Below the pieces are notes generated by a model that was not told the origin of the DNA, ran no database searches, and saw nothing but the letters and a program-made list of their open reading frames with translations. Below are positions 40,232 to 47,932 of a DNA stretch of 47,932 nucleotides, piece after piece; within the stretch, counting starts at the first letter, position 1, and every line of letters begins with the position of its first letter. The DNA comes from Microthrixaceae bacterium (GTDB lineage Bacteria > Actinomycetota > Acidimicrobiia > Acidimicrobiales > Microtrichaceae). The stretch lies in the NCBI GenBank assembly GCA_019694615.1, contig JAIBBP010000093.1, forward strand, positions 1 to 47,932, read 5' to 3'. A program made the position numbers and the translations under genes.

Positions 40232-41430
40232 TCGACGATGTCCACCTCGTAGCCCTTGGCCCGGAACGACGCCAACACCTCGTGCCGATGGTCGTGATCA
40301 CGTGTCTCCACGACGACGAGGATCTCGACGGCGTTGACCGGCAACCTCATGCCAGACCGGTGGTGGGCGACTTCGAGGACGTTCAGGCCCATCTCGGCCA
40401 ACTCCGTGGTGAGAGCGGCGAGTGAGCCGGGTCGGTCGGTGGTGACGAAGCGGAGGCGCAGATACCGACCGGTCGCACCAAGGCCGTGTTCGATGCAGCG
40501 CGCCAACAGCAGCGGATCGACGTTGCCACCGCCGAGCACGAGCGCTGTCGGGCCGTGGTCGGGGCCGATGCGCCCGGCAACCGCTGCTGCCAGCGGAGCG
40601 GCGCCCGCCGGCTCGACCACCGCTTTCGCACGCTCAAGGAGCAACAGCATCGCGCCGGTGATCTCGTCGTCGGACACCGTCACGACGTCATCGACGAAGG
40701 CTGCAACGTGGGCGAGAGTCAACTCGGTTGGTGCACGGAGAGCGATGCCGTCGGCGATCGTCGCCGGTTCGACGGTGACCGGATGACCATCCGTCAGCGA
40801 ACCGACCATCGACGACGCGCCGACAGCGGACACACCGATGACCGCCACGTCGGGGCGCTTCAGTTTCACCGCTGCGGCGACACCGCCACAGAGCCCACCT
40901 CCGCCGACCGCGACGACAACGGTGGCCAGGTCTGCCACATCGTCAAGCAACTCCAACCCGATGGTGCCCTGACCGGCGAGGATGTCGGGATGGTCGAACG
41001 GCGGGACGAACACGGCGTCGTGCTCGGCGGCGAACGCCTTGGCCGACACGATGCAGTCGTCGACGGTGGCACCGCCGAGTACCACCTCGGCGCCGTAGGA
41101 CCGGGTAGCCGACAGCTTCGGGATCGAGGCTGCGGCCGGCATGAAGATCGTCGACCGATGGCCGAGGAGCTGCGCGGCGAGGGCTACTCCCTGTGCGTGA
41201 TTGCCAGCCGAGCCTGCGACGACGTGTGAGCCGACCGGCAAACGCGACAGGCGGTTGTACGCACCGCGGATCTTGAACGAACCCGTGCGCTGCCGGAACT
41301 CCGGTTTGAGCCATACCTCTCGTCCGAGTCGTTTAGTGAGCGAGTGCGACCGCACGGCCGGCGTCGCCCGCAGCACGTCGGCGATCGAGTTTCGAGCAGC
41401 GACGAGATCGTCGAGGGTGAGAAGGCTCAT
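40228..41430 (-). CDS. ilvA: Threonine ammonia-lyase with ACT domain
   Basis: A 400-residue PLP enzyme: the cofactor Lys53 in RTGSFKIRGAYNR, SAGNHAQGVALAAQLLG, the glycine-rich phosphate loop VVAVGGGGLCGGVAAAVK and a C-terminal ACT domain from about residue 325 (YLRLRFVTTDRPGSLAALTT). It converts threonine to 2-oxobutyrate. A single ACT domain is the shorter form, found both in biosynthetic and catabolic enzymes, so the pathway is not certain. Start and stop overlap both neighbours by ATGA. Confidence 0.93.
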   Translation of the reverse strand: MSLLTLDDLVAARNSIADVLRATPAVRSHSLTKRLGREVWLKPEFRQRTGSFKIRGAYNRLSRLPVGSHVVAGSAGNHAQGVALAAQLLGHRSTIFMPAAASIPKLSATRSYGAEVVLGGATVDDCIVSAKAFAAEHDAVFVPPFDHPDILAGQGTIGLELLDDVADLATVVVAVGGGGLCGGVAAAVKLKRPDVAVIGVSAVGASSMVGSLTDGHPVTVEPATIADGIALRAPTELTLAHVAAFVDDVVTVSDDEITGAMLLLLERAKAVVEPAGAAPLAAAVAGRIGPDHGPTALVLGGGNVDPLLLARCIEHGLGATGRYLRLRFVTTDRPGSLAALTTELAEMGLNVLEVAHHRSGMRLPVNAVEILVVVETRDHDHRHEVLASFRAKGYEVDIVE

Positions 41431-41705
41431 CGCTGGGATCGGTTGGCGATCGTGTTGATGAGTTCCGCCATCCGATGGTCGCGCTCGGTGATGCCGCCGA
41501 CATCGTGGCTCCAGAGATCGATGACCACCTCGCTGTAGACGTTCGACCAGTTCGGGTGGTGGTCCATCTTCTCGGCGACGAGTGCCACGGCCGTCATGAA
41601 CGCGAAGGCCTCGACGAAGTCCACAAACTGAAAGCGGCGATGGAGCCGGCCGTCGACGATCTCCCAATCAGGAGGCGGAGCGTCGAGGGAGGTCACGGGT
41701 GCCAT
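41427..41705 (-). CDS. 4a-hydroxytetrahydrobiopterin dehydratase (PCD/DCoH)
   Basis: A 92-residue protein with the family motif EKMDHHPNWSNVYSEVVIDL, holding His49-His50-Pro51, and His67 in WSHDVGGIT. It dehydrates the pterin released by aromatic amino-acid hydroxylases, and also acts as a moonlighting or molybdopterin-linked protein. The ATG at 41705 is taken because the family starts there and an earlier ATG (41747) lies across the divergent promoter. It overlaps ilvA by four bases. No hydroxylase is in the window. Confidence 0.92.
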   Translation of the reverse strand: MAPVTSLDAPPPDWEIVDGRLHRRFQFVDFVEAFAFMTAVALVAEKMDHHPNWSNVYSEVVIDLWSHDVGGITERDHRMAELINTIANRSQR

Positions 41706-41745
41706 TCTTGCCGATCCCGGAGCCAGATCCCGTAGGGTCCCGCTC

Positions 41746-42165
41746 ATGGCTCACGTACGCTCCGCGATCCTCTGCGACTTCGCCCAGGTTCGGGAGGGGC
41801 TCCTCTTCGTATCGTCGGGAGGGATCACCCGAATCGCCGTACCCGCCATCGGATCATCCGTCACGTTCTCCGCCGCGGGCGAACTCGAAGTGCTCGCGCA
41901 CGAGGCCGGGGCGACGCACGAGGTGTCGTTCAAGGTCGTGGCCGTCGGGACGTCGACAGTCGTGTGGGAGGCCGCATTGTCGATCAGCACCAGCGCTGCG
42001 CCCGGCGGCCTGTTCCCCGGCGAAAGCCTGCACGTTCCGTTCGCGTTCCCCGTCGGTCCGTTCCCGACGATCGAGTTCGGGCCGCACGACCTGAAAGTGT
42101 CGATCGACAACGCTGAGACCGAACTTCTCACCTTCTACGTGCTGCAGATGGCGACCGAGAGCTGA
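41746..42165 (+). CDS. DUF6941-like protein of unknown function
   Basis: A 139-residue all-beta protein: MAHVRSAILCDFAQVREGLL, then VSSGGITRIAVPAIGSSVTF and a C-terminal strand block FGPHDLKVSIDNAETELLTF. The ILCDFAxVREGLLxVxxGGITR pattern resembles a family of uncharacterised actinobacterial proteins (from memory, DUF6941). TAGGGT stands 7 nt before the ATG. Confidence 0.75.
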   Translation: MAHVRSAILCDFAQVREGLLFVSSGGITRIAVPAIGSSVTFSAAGELEVLAHEAGATHEVSFKVVAVGTSTVVWEAALSISTSAAPGGLFPGESLHVPFAFPVGPFPTIEFGPHDLKVSIDNAETELLTFYVLQMATES

Positions 42166-42192
42166 TCGCCGACCCGCGACCGGTCGCTCGTC

Positions 42193-42828
42193 CTACTCGT
42201 CGGCGAAGTCCCAGGAGACCTCGACAGTCACGCTGGTCTCCACCTCCCCCGCCTGGATCGGCGTGGTAGCTGCCCCGTCGAATGCCATCCGGGCGAGCAT
42301 CGGAGCTCCCGACGGAGGCAGCACCGTCTCGACGACCGATACGACGCGTCCCAACCCGCGGCCGGACAGCCGGGCGAACTGCTCGGCCTTCGCCATAGCA
42401 TCGGCGAAGGCTGCGTCTCGCGCGGACTCCAGCGCCCCGGTGTCGGCGGCCATGCCGAACGACACGTTCTGGACGACGACGTCGTCACCGGCCGCGGCTG
42501 TCGCCGCGTCGATCACGGCTCCGACGTTGTCGACGTTGCGAACCTTGGCGACCACGTCGTTGGACACCCGAAAGCCGTCGGGACGTGGTGCGGCATCGGT
42601 GGGGTACGCGAACTCCTGGTTGATCGAGTAGTTCGCCGTCCGAAGGTCGTTGCCAGCCACTCCTGACTGTTTCAGCGCTTCGGTCAGCCTGCTTGCGGAC
42701 GCGGCCGCGGCGGCGATCGCCTCCGGCGCTGTCGGTCGCCTCACCGACACTCCCATCGTCACCGAGACGGTGTCCGGAGCGCCCGACACCGAGCCTCGAC
42801 CGGTCACACGAATACCGGGGCCGCCCAT
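42193..42828 (-). CDS. SIMPL (DUF541) domain protein
   Basis: A 211-residue protein beginning MGGPGIRVTGRGSVSGAPDT, followed by the family pattern AIAAAAASASRLTEALKQSG, NYSINQEFAY and FRVSNDVVAKVRNVDNVGAV. No signal peptide is seen, unlike many SIMPL proteins. Function unknown; some members are linked to stress or surface processes. It shares one base with the upstream sufC copy 2 stop, so it is the last gene of the sufD operon. Confidence 0.85.
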   Translation of the reverse strand: MGGPGIRVTGRGSVSGAPDTVSVTMGVSVRRPTAPEAIAAAAASASRLTEALKQSGVAGNDLRTANYSINQEFAYPTDAAPRPDGFRVSNDVVAKVRNVDNVGAVIDAATAAAGDDVVVQNVSFGMAADTGALESARDAAFADAMAKAEQFARLSGRGLGRVVSVVETVLPPSGAPMLARMAFDGAATTPIQAGEVETSVTVEVSWDFADE

Positions 42829-43625
42829 CAGAGACCGAGGGGGTCGGCGAACGGATCAGTGTCGGCCGCGACCGGAGCCGGTTCGTCGCCTCCGGCCGCC
42901 TCGACCCATTTCGCGTAGCCGGACTCCTCCAACGCCGTCGCCAACTCGGGGCCACCCGATTCGAGGATTCGGCCCTTCGCGAAGATGTGCACAACGTCGG
43001 CATGCAGCTTCTCCAGCAGCCGGTTGTAATGGGTGACGGCGATGACTCCGAGACCCCACTCCGAGGTCGCCTCTTCGACACGCTGGGACACCTGGGCAAG
43101 CGCGTCGACGTCGAGGCCGGAGTCGATCTCGTCGAGGATCGCGAACTTGGGGCGGAGGAGCGCGAGCTGCACCGTCTCGTTTCGCTTCTTCTCTCCGCCC
43201 GAGAAGTCGACGTTCAGCGAGCGGCCGACGAGCGCAGGATCGAGCCCGACCCGCGCCGCTTCGGCGCTCAGCGTTGCATAGAGGTCGTCGCCCATGCGGC
43301 CGGCAGCCACCAGCGACTCGCGCAACACCGACTGGATCGAGACACCCGGAACCTCGGTCGGGTATTGCATGCCCAGGAACAGCCCGGCCTGCGCCCGCTC
43401 GTAGGGCGCGAGCGTCGAGAGTTCGACCCCGTCGAGCAGCATCGAGCCACCGGTCACGGTGTAACCGGGGCGCCCCATCAACACGTGAGAGAGCGTCGAC
43501 TTACCTGACCCGTTCGGACCCATGATGGCGTGAACCTCGCCGCTGCGAACCGTGAGGTTCACCCCGGTTAGGATCGGGCGACCGGCGACCTCCGCGGTCA
43601 GATCGGAGATGACGAGCTCGCTCAC
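42828..43625 (-). CDS. sufC: Fe-S cluster assembly ATPase SufC (copy 2)
   Basis: A 265-residue SufC with Walker A IMGPNGSGKSTLSHVLMG, FLGMQYPTEVPGVSIQSVLR, FSGGEKKRNETVQLALLR, Walker B FAILDEIDSGLDVDAL and VIAVTHYNRLL. It differs from copy 1 by an acidic C-terminal tail of about 25 residues and many substitutions, so the two are old paralogues and not a recent duplication. It is in an operon with sufD and a Rieske protein. GTG start overlaps the Rieske stop by four bases. Confidence 0.94.
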   Translation of the reverse strand: MSELVISDLTAEVAGRPILTGVNLTVRSGEVHAIMGPNGSGKSTLSHVLMGRPGYTVTGGSMLLDGVELSTLAPYERAQAGLFLGMQYPTEVPGVSIQSVLRESLVAAGRMGDDLYATLSAEAARVGLDPALVGRSLNVDFSGGEKKRNETVQLALLRPKFAILDEIDSGLDVDALAQVSQRVEEATSEWGLGVIAVTHYNRLLEKLHADVVHIFAKGRILESGGPELATALEESGYAKWVEAAGGDEPAPVAADTDPFADPLGL

Positions 43626-43945
43626 GACAACACCACCGATACCTCACCGTCGTCGACGACGACTTCGTAGACGGGAACGGGACGGGTTGCCGGAAGACAC
43701 GACGGTTCGCCGGTCTCGAGGTGGAAACCCGACCCGTGCTTGGGACATTCGATGACCATATCGTCGGGGTCGACCTCTCCCTGGGCCAACGAGATGTCCT
43801 GATGGCTGCACCGGTCGCCGATCACGTAGACATCGGAGCCGAGCCGCACGACCGCCAACTCGCGATGGTCGACATCGAATCGCCGGACGCCCCCATCCTC
43901 CAATTCCTCCAGAGCACACAGCCGGTGGGTGTGGGGGTGGCTCAC
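43622..43945 (-). CDS. Rieske-type [2Fe-2S] ferredoxin of the suf operon
   Basis: A 107-residue protein with the Rieske ligands Cys46-x-His48 (DRCSHQDISL) and Cys67-x2-His70 (ECPKHGSGF). Similar proteins stand between sufD and sufC in actinobacterial suf operons. It may carry electrons for cluster assembly or receive a cluster. GTG overlaps the sufD stop, and the stop overlaps sufC copy 2; all three are translationally coupled. Confidence 0.92.
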   Translation of the reverse strand: MSHPHTHRLCALEELEDGGVRRFDVDHRELAVVRLGSDVYVIGDRCSHQDISLAQGEVDPDDMVIECPKHGSGFHLETGEPSCLPATRPVPVYEVVVDDGEVSVVLS

Positions 43946-45210
43946 GACCCACCCCCCACGGCACCGAGCTTGGCGGCGATCAGCGGGCGGACCACGGCGA
44001 CGACCTCGGGCACCGCGATCGTGTCGAGGACCTCCTCGAAGAACCCGTTGACCACCAGACGCTCCGCCGTCTCGGGCGGGACGCCGCGGCTCTCGAGGTA
44101 GAAGCGCTGATCCTCATCGATGGGGCCGACGGCGGTGGCGTGGCTGCACTTCACGTCGTTGTGGTTGATCTCCAGGTTCGGCACCGACTCGGCCCAGGCC
44201 TCGTCGGACAGCTTGATGACCCGATTGGTCTGATCGGCGTTGGACCCGCGGCCTTCATGATCGACGCGGATCATGCCCGTGTACACAGCACGTGCCCGAT
44301 CATCGAGCGCGCCCTTGAACAGCAGCTCCGAAGTCGTGTCCCGCGCCTCGTGGGTCTGGAACGTGCGCAGGTCGTGCATCTGGTCGCCGTCGCCGAGGTA
44401 GAGCGCGGACAGCTGGCCGGTGGCGCCGCGCCCCACGAGACGGCAATCGAATCTGCTCCGGGCGTAGTCGCCACCGAGAGCGACGTGAGACATCCGGAGT
44501 GTCGCTTCCTGACCGACCGTCGCCGAGACGGCAGCGAGCTGGTTGGTGGCGCTCCCCCACGCGTTGACCGACACCATCCGAACCCGAGCGGCGTTCCCGA
44601 CTGAGATCTCGGTTCGCGGGACCACCAGCGCCTCGACGTTGCCAGACGTCGCCCACTCGACCAGAGACAGCTCAGAGTTCTCGGCAGCGTCGATCACCAG
44701 CCGGGGAAGCACCAGCGACCCCTCGCCGTCGATGACGTGAATGAGATGAAAGGGAACTTCGACTGCGACGCCGCGAGGAACCGCCAGCAGCAGCGGGTCG
44801 GGGCCCTGAGCCAGGGTGAGATCCCCGAACGGGTCGGTGCCTCCGGACAATCCACCGACGGCGACCGCGCTGTCCGCGAGCAGACCGAAACGGACGCCCT
44901 TCTCGGAGAGATGCCCCTCCAGGGTCACTGACGCGACACGTCCGTTGTGCAGCACGATCGTCCCGGCGGACCGTCCCAGCGATTCACCCAGAGCAGTGGC
45001 GGGCGCCGGCACCGCGACGTGGTCCGCACCTTCGACCGTGTACGCGGCGAGGTCGAGTTGTTCGACCCTGCTGTAGCGCCACTCCTCCAGAGATGTGTCC
45101 GGTAGCGCGGCTGTTGAGAACCGCTCGGCGGCCTCGGCGCGCTGAGCGCAGAGCCAATCGGGGCCGGGCAGTGCAGCGGCGCGTTCAGGGGTGAGCTGGT
45201 CGACAGACAC
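43942..45210 (-). CDS. sufD: Fe-S cluster assembly scaffold protein SufD
   Basis: A 422-residue SufB/SufD family protein. The N-terminal helices (LPDTSLEEWRYSRVEQLDL) and the C-terminal blocks GRGSNADQTNRVIKLSDEAW and EINHNDVKCSHATAVGPIDED match SufD; it lacks the longer N-terminal Cys-containing region of SufB. The conserved Cys and His of the SufB-SufD interface are in KCSHATAV. It starts with GTG at 45210. sufB, which normally precedes sufD, is absent: the next upstream gene is an unrelated EVE-like protein. Confidence 0.93.
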   Translation of the reverse strand: MSVDQLTPERAAALPGPDWLCAQRAEAAERFSTAALPDTSLEEWRYSRVEQLDLAAYTVEGADHVAVPAPATALGESLGRSAGTIVLHNGRVASVTLEGHLSEKGVRFGLLADSAVAVGGLSGGTDPFGDLTLAQGPDPLLLAVPRGVAVEVPFHLIHVIDGEGSLVLPRLVIDAAENSELSLVEWATSGNVEALVVPRTEISVGNAARVRMVSVNAWGSATNQLAAVSATVGQEATLRMSHVALGGDYARSRFDCRLVGRGATGQLSALYLGDGDQMHDLRTFQTHEARDTTSELLFKGALDDRARAVYTGMIRVDHEGRGSNADQTNRVIKLSDEAWAESVPNLEINHNDVKCSHATAVGPIDEDQRFYLESRGVPPETAERLVVNGFFEEVLDTIAVPEVVAVVRPLIAAKLGAVGGGS

Positions 45211-45280
45211 GGCGTGTCCTTGCGTTGGGATTCGGGTTGCTCGACGGGGAACGAATTACTCCCACGGCGATAGGAGAAAT

Positions 45281-45772
45281 CTAGTTGCCCGGCAGTCCAC
45301 CGGGCCAAGCGTCCTCAATCGCCTCGAACTCCGCAGCGGTCAGCGCGACGGGACTCGACACCCGCGGCGCCCGAATGATCTCGGCACGAGAGAAACGCTC
45401 GTCGCCGGCCAACTCGATCAGCCGAACGGGTTCGGCGACCAGCTCGAGGTCGAGGCCCACTTCAAACCGTTGGCGGCCGTCCTCGCGAAACGAGTCAGGC
45501 CACGGCGGGGTCGCAATCTCACCGACCCCCCACACTCCGGTCGCCGGTGACTTTCGCCCGCCGGTCACCCACAAAACGCAGGGCTGCCCCGGCGACACGA
45601 GGTCGACGCGATAGCTGGCGGCCATCTCCCACGAGGTGATGCCGGGAGCAGCGGGGTCGGCCAGTTTGGCCTTGATCGCTCCGATCACGTCCCAAACCTC
45701 GGGCTTCGCCTTGAACAGCCAGGCCGCGACCTCTGTCCCGTCGCGCAGCCGAGCGATCGGATCGGCGGCCAC
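45281..45772 (-). CDS. EVE-domain-like (PUA superfamily) protein
   Basis: A 163-residue protein whose sequence AAWLFKAKPEVWDVIGAIK, then CVLWVTGGRKSPATGVWGVG, follows the EVE pattern (Trp-Leu-Phe near the start, then a Gly-rich strand with Trp). EVE domains bind modified nucleobases in DNA or RNA. The domain occupies almost the full length, so no effector domain is attached. GTG at 45772 starts 3 nt after the upstream gene stop. The assignment rests on pattern only. Confidence 0.6.
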   Translation of the reverse strand: MAADPIARLRDGTEVAAWLFKAKPEVWDVIGAIKAKLADPAAPGITSWEMAASYRVDLVSPGQPCVLWVTGGRKSPATGVWGVGEIATPPWPDSFREDGRQRFEVGLDLELVAEPVRLIELAGDERFSRAEIIRAPRVSSPVALTAAEFEAIEDAWPGGLPGN

Positions 45773-45775
45773 CCG

Positions 45776-46180
45776 TCAACCGCGCCGAAACCAGCGTCGC
45801 CATCCACGCGGCTCGCTGTGGCCTCCGCCCCGGCCGACACCCCCGAAACCGTGGGTGCCGCGCCGACCCCGCTCGGCATCGACTTCAGCGCGGGTGCTGT
45901 CGACAACTGCGTTGACGATGTTCTCAGCCTCGTCCAGAAGTGCTGCGATGGACGGGTCGGAGCCGACGCTCGCCGGCTCCGGCGGTGTCGGCGGGGTGAT
46001 GAGCGATCCATGGGACCAGTTCACGTCCGCCAAACGGGGCTGGAACGCAGCACAGTTCTCGGGGCACCTCCAAGGAGCCTCGGGAGCGAGGTCCAGGTCG
46101 CATTTCCGCACCGACTCACCTGTGGGATACGTACGGCTCTCGAAGAACTTGCACCCCTCACGCATCGGCATGCCCGCCAT
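45776..46180 (-). CDS. Four-Cys motif protein of unknown function
   Basis: A 134-residue protein. The first third has four Cys: GCKFFESRTYPTGESVRKC, then DLAPEAPWRCPENCAAFQPR, a possible metal or Fe-S site. A Pro-rich link and one amphipathic helix (AALLDEAENIVNAVVDSTRA) follow, then a Gly/Arg-rich tail ending RGWRRWFRRG. The pattern looks conserved, but no family name is known to me. The ATG at 46180 is preferred to an earlier one. It is next to the EVE-like gene, 3 nt apart. Confidence 0.7.
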   Translation of the reverse strand: MAGMPMREGCKFFESRTYPTGESVRKCDLDLAPEAPWRCPENCAAFQPRLADVNWSHGSLITPPTPPEPASVGSDPSIAALLDEAENIVNAVVDSTRAEVDAERGRRGTHGFGGVGRGGGHSEPRGWRRWFRRG

Positions 46181-46232
46181 TGTGCCGATCGGAGACCTTG
46201 ATTTGCCACCGGTACCTGCCGACCTTCTCAGC

Positions 46233-47444
46233 ATGAGGCTGTCGCGAACCGACCGTGCACCGAGCGGTCCGAACTCCGATCACTATCCCGAATCGGAGAC
46301 GCCGGTGACGCCGGTGACGCCAGGGGCGACCACCTCTCCCGACGACGGGCTCTGGTCGACACTCACCGTTGCTGGTGTGGCCGCGGCGATCCTCGGTCCC
46401 GACGGGGCCATCGAATGGTGCAATCCGGCCTTCGCCGACATCGCGAGCCGGACACCCGACGAGGTCGTGGCGATCCCGATCCTGACGGCGCTCGGGGTGA
46501 ATCACCCCGACCGGTTGCGCCCCGGGCTGGTCGCAGCGGCCCGAGGAGAAACCCCACTGCGCCGGTTCGAGGTGGAAACCGTCGACTGGGCTGGGAAACG
46601 TCGCACGGTCGCAGTCTCCGCTTCGCTCACCGACCTCTGGATCGAACCGCACCGCGTCGTCGTCATCGCCGAGGACCTGACAGCCGAACGGCGAGGAAAG
46701 AACCACCGGTTGCGGTCCGCGATCGACGTCGATCGCCGGGCAACGGAGGATGCGCTGACCGGCCTGCCGAACCGCGCCACATTCGAAGCGTTACTGGAGT
46801 CGTCGCTCCGTCGATCCCGTCGCAATCTGACGACGCTCGCCGTACTCAGTATCGACCTCGACGGGTTTCGTGTCGTGAACGAGCGACTCGGCACCTCCGC
46901 CGGCGACGAACTCCTTCGAGCCGTCGCGCACCGGCTGACCGACACCCTCCGCCACGACGACTTCGTGACCCGCTCAGGTGGCGACCAGTTCATCGTCGTC
47001 GCCGAACAGGTTGACACCGAGTCGCTCGGTCATCAGCTGGCCCGCCGACTCGCGTCGCACGTCGCAGACCCGCTCGTCGTGGACGGCGTCGACGTACGGA
47101 TCGGTTGCTCGATCGGTTTCACCCTGGCCTCCGGCCATGAGCGGGCGGCTGAGCTGATCGCGGAGGCCGAGCAGGCGATGGCCGGAGCGAAGCGAGCCGG
47201 CAAGGGCCGCTCGATGTCGGTGTCGCAGCTCAGAGCAGGACCGGGCAGCGCCGCACAGTCGAGCCGGATCGACTGGAACGAACTCGCCGTCGAACGACCC
47301 GATCCTGAGCCGGAGGGCGACCCGATTCCCGGCCTCCCGGCGCCGACCGAGGGGCTTGCAGAGGAGCTGCTCCCCAACCTGGACCTCGACCACAATCGAC
47401 ACGACAAGGCTCGCTTCGACACCGAGGACTCCGCGAACCGCTGA
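46233..47444 (+). CDS. PAS-GGDEF protein with variant GGDQF active site
   Basis: A 403-residue protein with a PAS domain (residues about 40-150: VAAAILGPDGAIEWCNPAFA, DEVVAIPILTALGV) and a GGDEF domain (DALTGLPNRATFEALLESSL to IGCSIGFTLASG). The active-site loop reads SGGDQF at residues 248-253, with Gln252 where Glu is usual. An inhibitory-site RxxD (RHDD) is in its proper place five residues upstream. The C-terminal 60 residues are acidic and disordered. It is cytoplasmic; it may make or sense c-di-GMP. No EAL domain is present. Confidence 0.9.
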   Translation: MRLSRTDRAPSGPNSDHYPESETPVTPVTPGATTSPDDGLWSTLTVAGVAAAILGPDGAIEWCNPAFADIASRTPDEVVAIPILTALGVNHPDRLRPGLVAAARGETPLRRFEVETVDWAGKRRTVAVSASLTDLWIEPHRVVVIAEDLTAERRGKNHRLRSAIDVDRRATEDALTGLPNRATFEALLESSLRRSRRNLTTLAVLSIDLDGFRVVNERLGTSAGDELLRAVAHRLTDTLRHDDFVTRSGGDQFIVVAEQVDTESLGHQLARRLASHVADPLVVDGVDVRIGCSIGFTLASGHERAAELIAEAEQAMAGAKRAGKGRSMSVSQLRAGPGSAAQSSRIDWNELAVERPDPEPEGDPIPGLPAPTEGLAEELLPNLDLDHNRHDKARFDTEDSANR

Positions 47445-47469
47445 CCGACCGGGTCGCTACTCTCGGCCG

Positions 47470-47874
47470 ATGGCCGACCTCGGGAACCCTCGCTACGTTC
47501 GCTTCACCAACTTCCGCAAGAACGGATCCGCGGTCTCCACGCCGGTCTGGTTCGCGTCGTTCGGCAACGAGTGGGTGTTCTCATCAGCGCCCGACGCCGG
47601 CAAGATGAAGCGGTTGCGCAACGACTCTCGTGTCGAGATCACCGCCAGCGACGTTCGAGGCCGGGTCAGAGGGGGCACCCCTGTCTTCAGCGGTCGTGCT
47701 CGAGTACTCGACGTCTCAGAACACGACGCCGCCGAACGGGCAATGCGGAAGCGCTACGGATGGCAGTGGTCACTCTTGCGGTTGTCGGAGAAAGTACGCG
47801 GAATCGTTGGGATCAATGCCGAACCGGCCTACATCGCCGTCGAACTCGGCGAGGTGCTCCGCACCGAACCCTGA
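47470..47874 (+). CDS. PPOX-class F420-dependent oxidoreductase (Rv2061-like)
   Basis: A 134-residue split-barrel protein: NPRYVRFTNFRKNGSAVSTP, VWFASFGNEWVFSSAPDAGKMKRLRN and GRARVLDVSEHDAAERAMRK, matching the actinobacterial group that uses the deazaflavin F420. The substrate is unknown. TACTCT (47458-47463) stands 6 nt before the ATG, a leaderless promoter. The remaining 58 nt to the window end show no further gene start. Confidence 0.88.
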   Translation: MADLGNPRYVRFTNFRKNGSAVSTPVWFASFGNEWVFSSAPDAGKMKRLRNDSRVEITASDVRGRVRGGTPVFSGRARVLDVSEHDAAERAMRKRYGWQWSLLRLSEKVRGIVGINAEPAYIAVELGEVLRTEP

Positions 47875-47932
47875 CCACGCCACCCGACACGGAGTCGGCT
47901 TCGCCAGCTCAGCCGACGCTGCCTTCCATCTG

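Noticed and set aside
41706..41747. 14-residue extension of the pterin dehydratase to an ATG at 41747
   Set aside because: It would run over the TAGGGT hexamer and start of the divergent gene, and the family begins at the later Met.
45636..46232. Long upstream extension of the PAS-GGDEF frame
   Set aside because: It runs antisense through the EVE-like and four-Cys genes and its translation is low-complexity Arg/Pro/Ser; the ATG at 46233 gives the natural protein.

Overview
The window is high-GC DNA from an actinobacterium, most likely of the class Acidimicrobiia (Ilumatobacter-like; this placement is inference). Reasons: many GTG starts, dense ATGA/GTGA gene overlaps, a DprE2-type reductase, an F420-type split-barrel enzyme, a homodimeric AceE, a SUF system with SufU and a Rieske protein, and many -10-like TANNNT hexamers 6-9 nt before start codons, as expected for leaderless mRNAs. 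No rRNA, tRNA, CRISPR array, transposase or prophage was seen.

Layout. 1-1.6 kb: a gene tail, a membrane protein, and a toxin-antitoxin-like pair whose first gene carries a frameshift. 1.6-8.3 kb (minus strand): dihydrolipoyl dehydrogenase, a 2-oxoacid dehydrogenase E2, one ORF fusing LipB to LipA, an FMN split-barrel protein and an M24 peptidase; together a lipoate synthesis and use module. 8.5-11.3 kb (plus): DprE2, a TIGR01777 epimerase-like protein, an SRPBCC protein and a HAD hydrolase, tightly spaced. 11.3-17.4 kb: an SDR, a J-domain protein, pyruvate dehydrogenase E1 (AceE), an HhH-GPD protein and a multi-span membrane protein. 17.4-22.3 kb (minus): an alpha/beta hydrolase, a SNF2 ATPase and a SWIM zinc-finger protein in one overlapping operon. 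22.3-26.3 kb: two small proteins, an MFS transporter and a secreted RCC1-repeat protein with a poly-Thr linker and a strong terminator. 26.4-31 kb: an acyl-CoA dehydrogenase, a Phd/VapC-type toxin-antitoxin pair split by a perfect palindrome, membrane proteins and an MBL hydrolase. 31-35.8 kb: a large SPFH protein, a DUF234-type ATPase behind an AT-rich palindromic promoter, and small orphans. 35.8-38.4 kb: sufC-sufS-sufU. 38.4-41.7 kb (minus): pterin dehydratase, threonine dehydratase and an acyltransferase with a degraded SGNH domain. 42.2-45.2 kb (minus): sufD, a Rieske ferredoxin, a second sufC and a SIMPL protein. 45.3-47.9 kb: an EVE-like protein, a Cys-motif protein, a PAS-GGDEF protein and an F420-type enzyme.

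How the genes fit together. LipB-LipA makes the lipoyl group carried by E2; Lpd reoxidises it; AceE would feed the same E2 in the shared-E2 scheme known from actinobacteria. LipA and lipoylation depend on Fe-S clusters, and two separate suf gene groups lie in the window, although sufB does not. Two families of short intergenic palindromes, each present twice, are the most distinctive non-coding structures.
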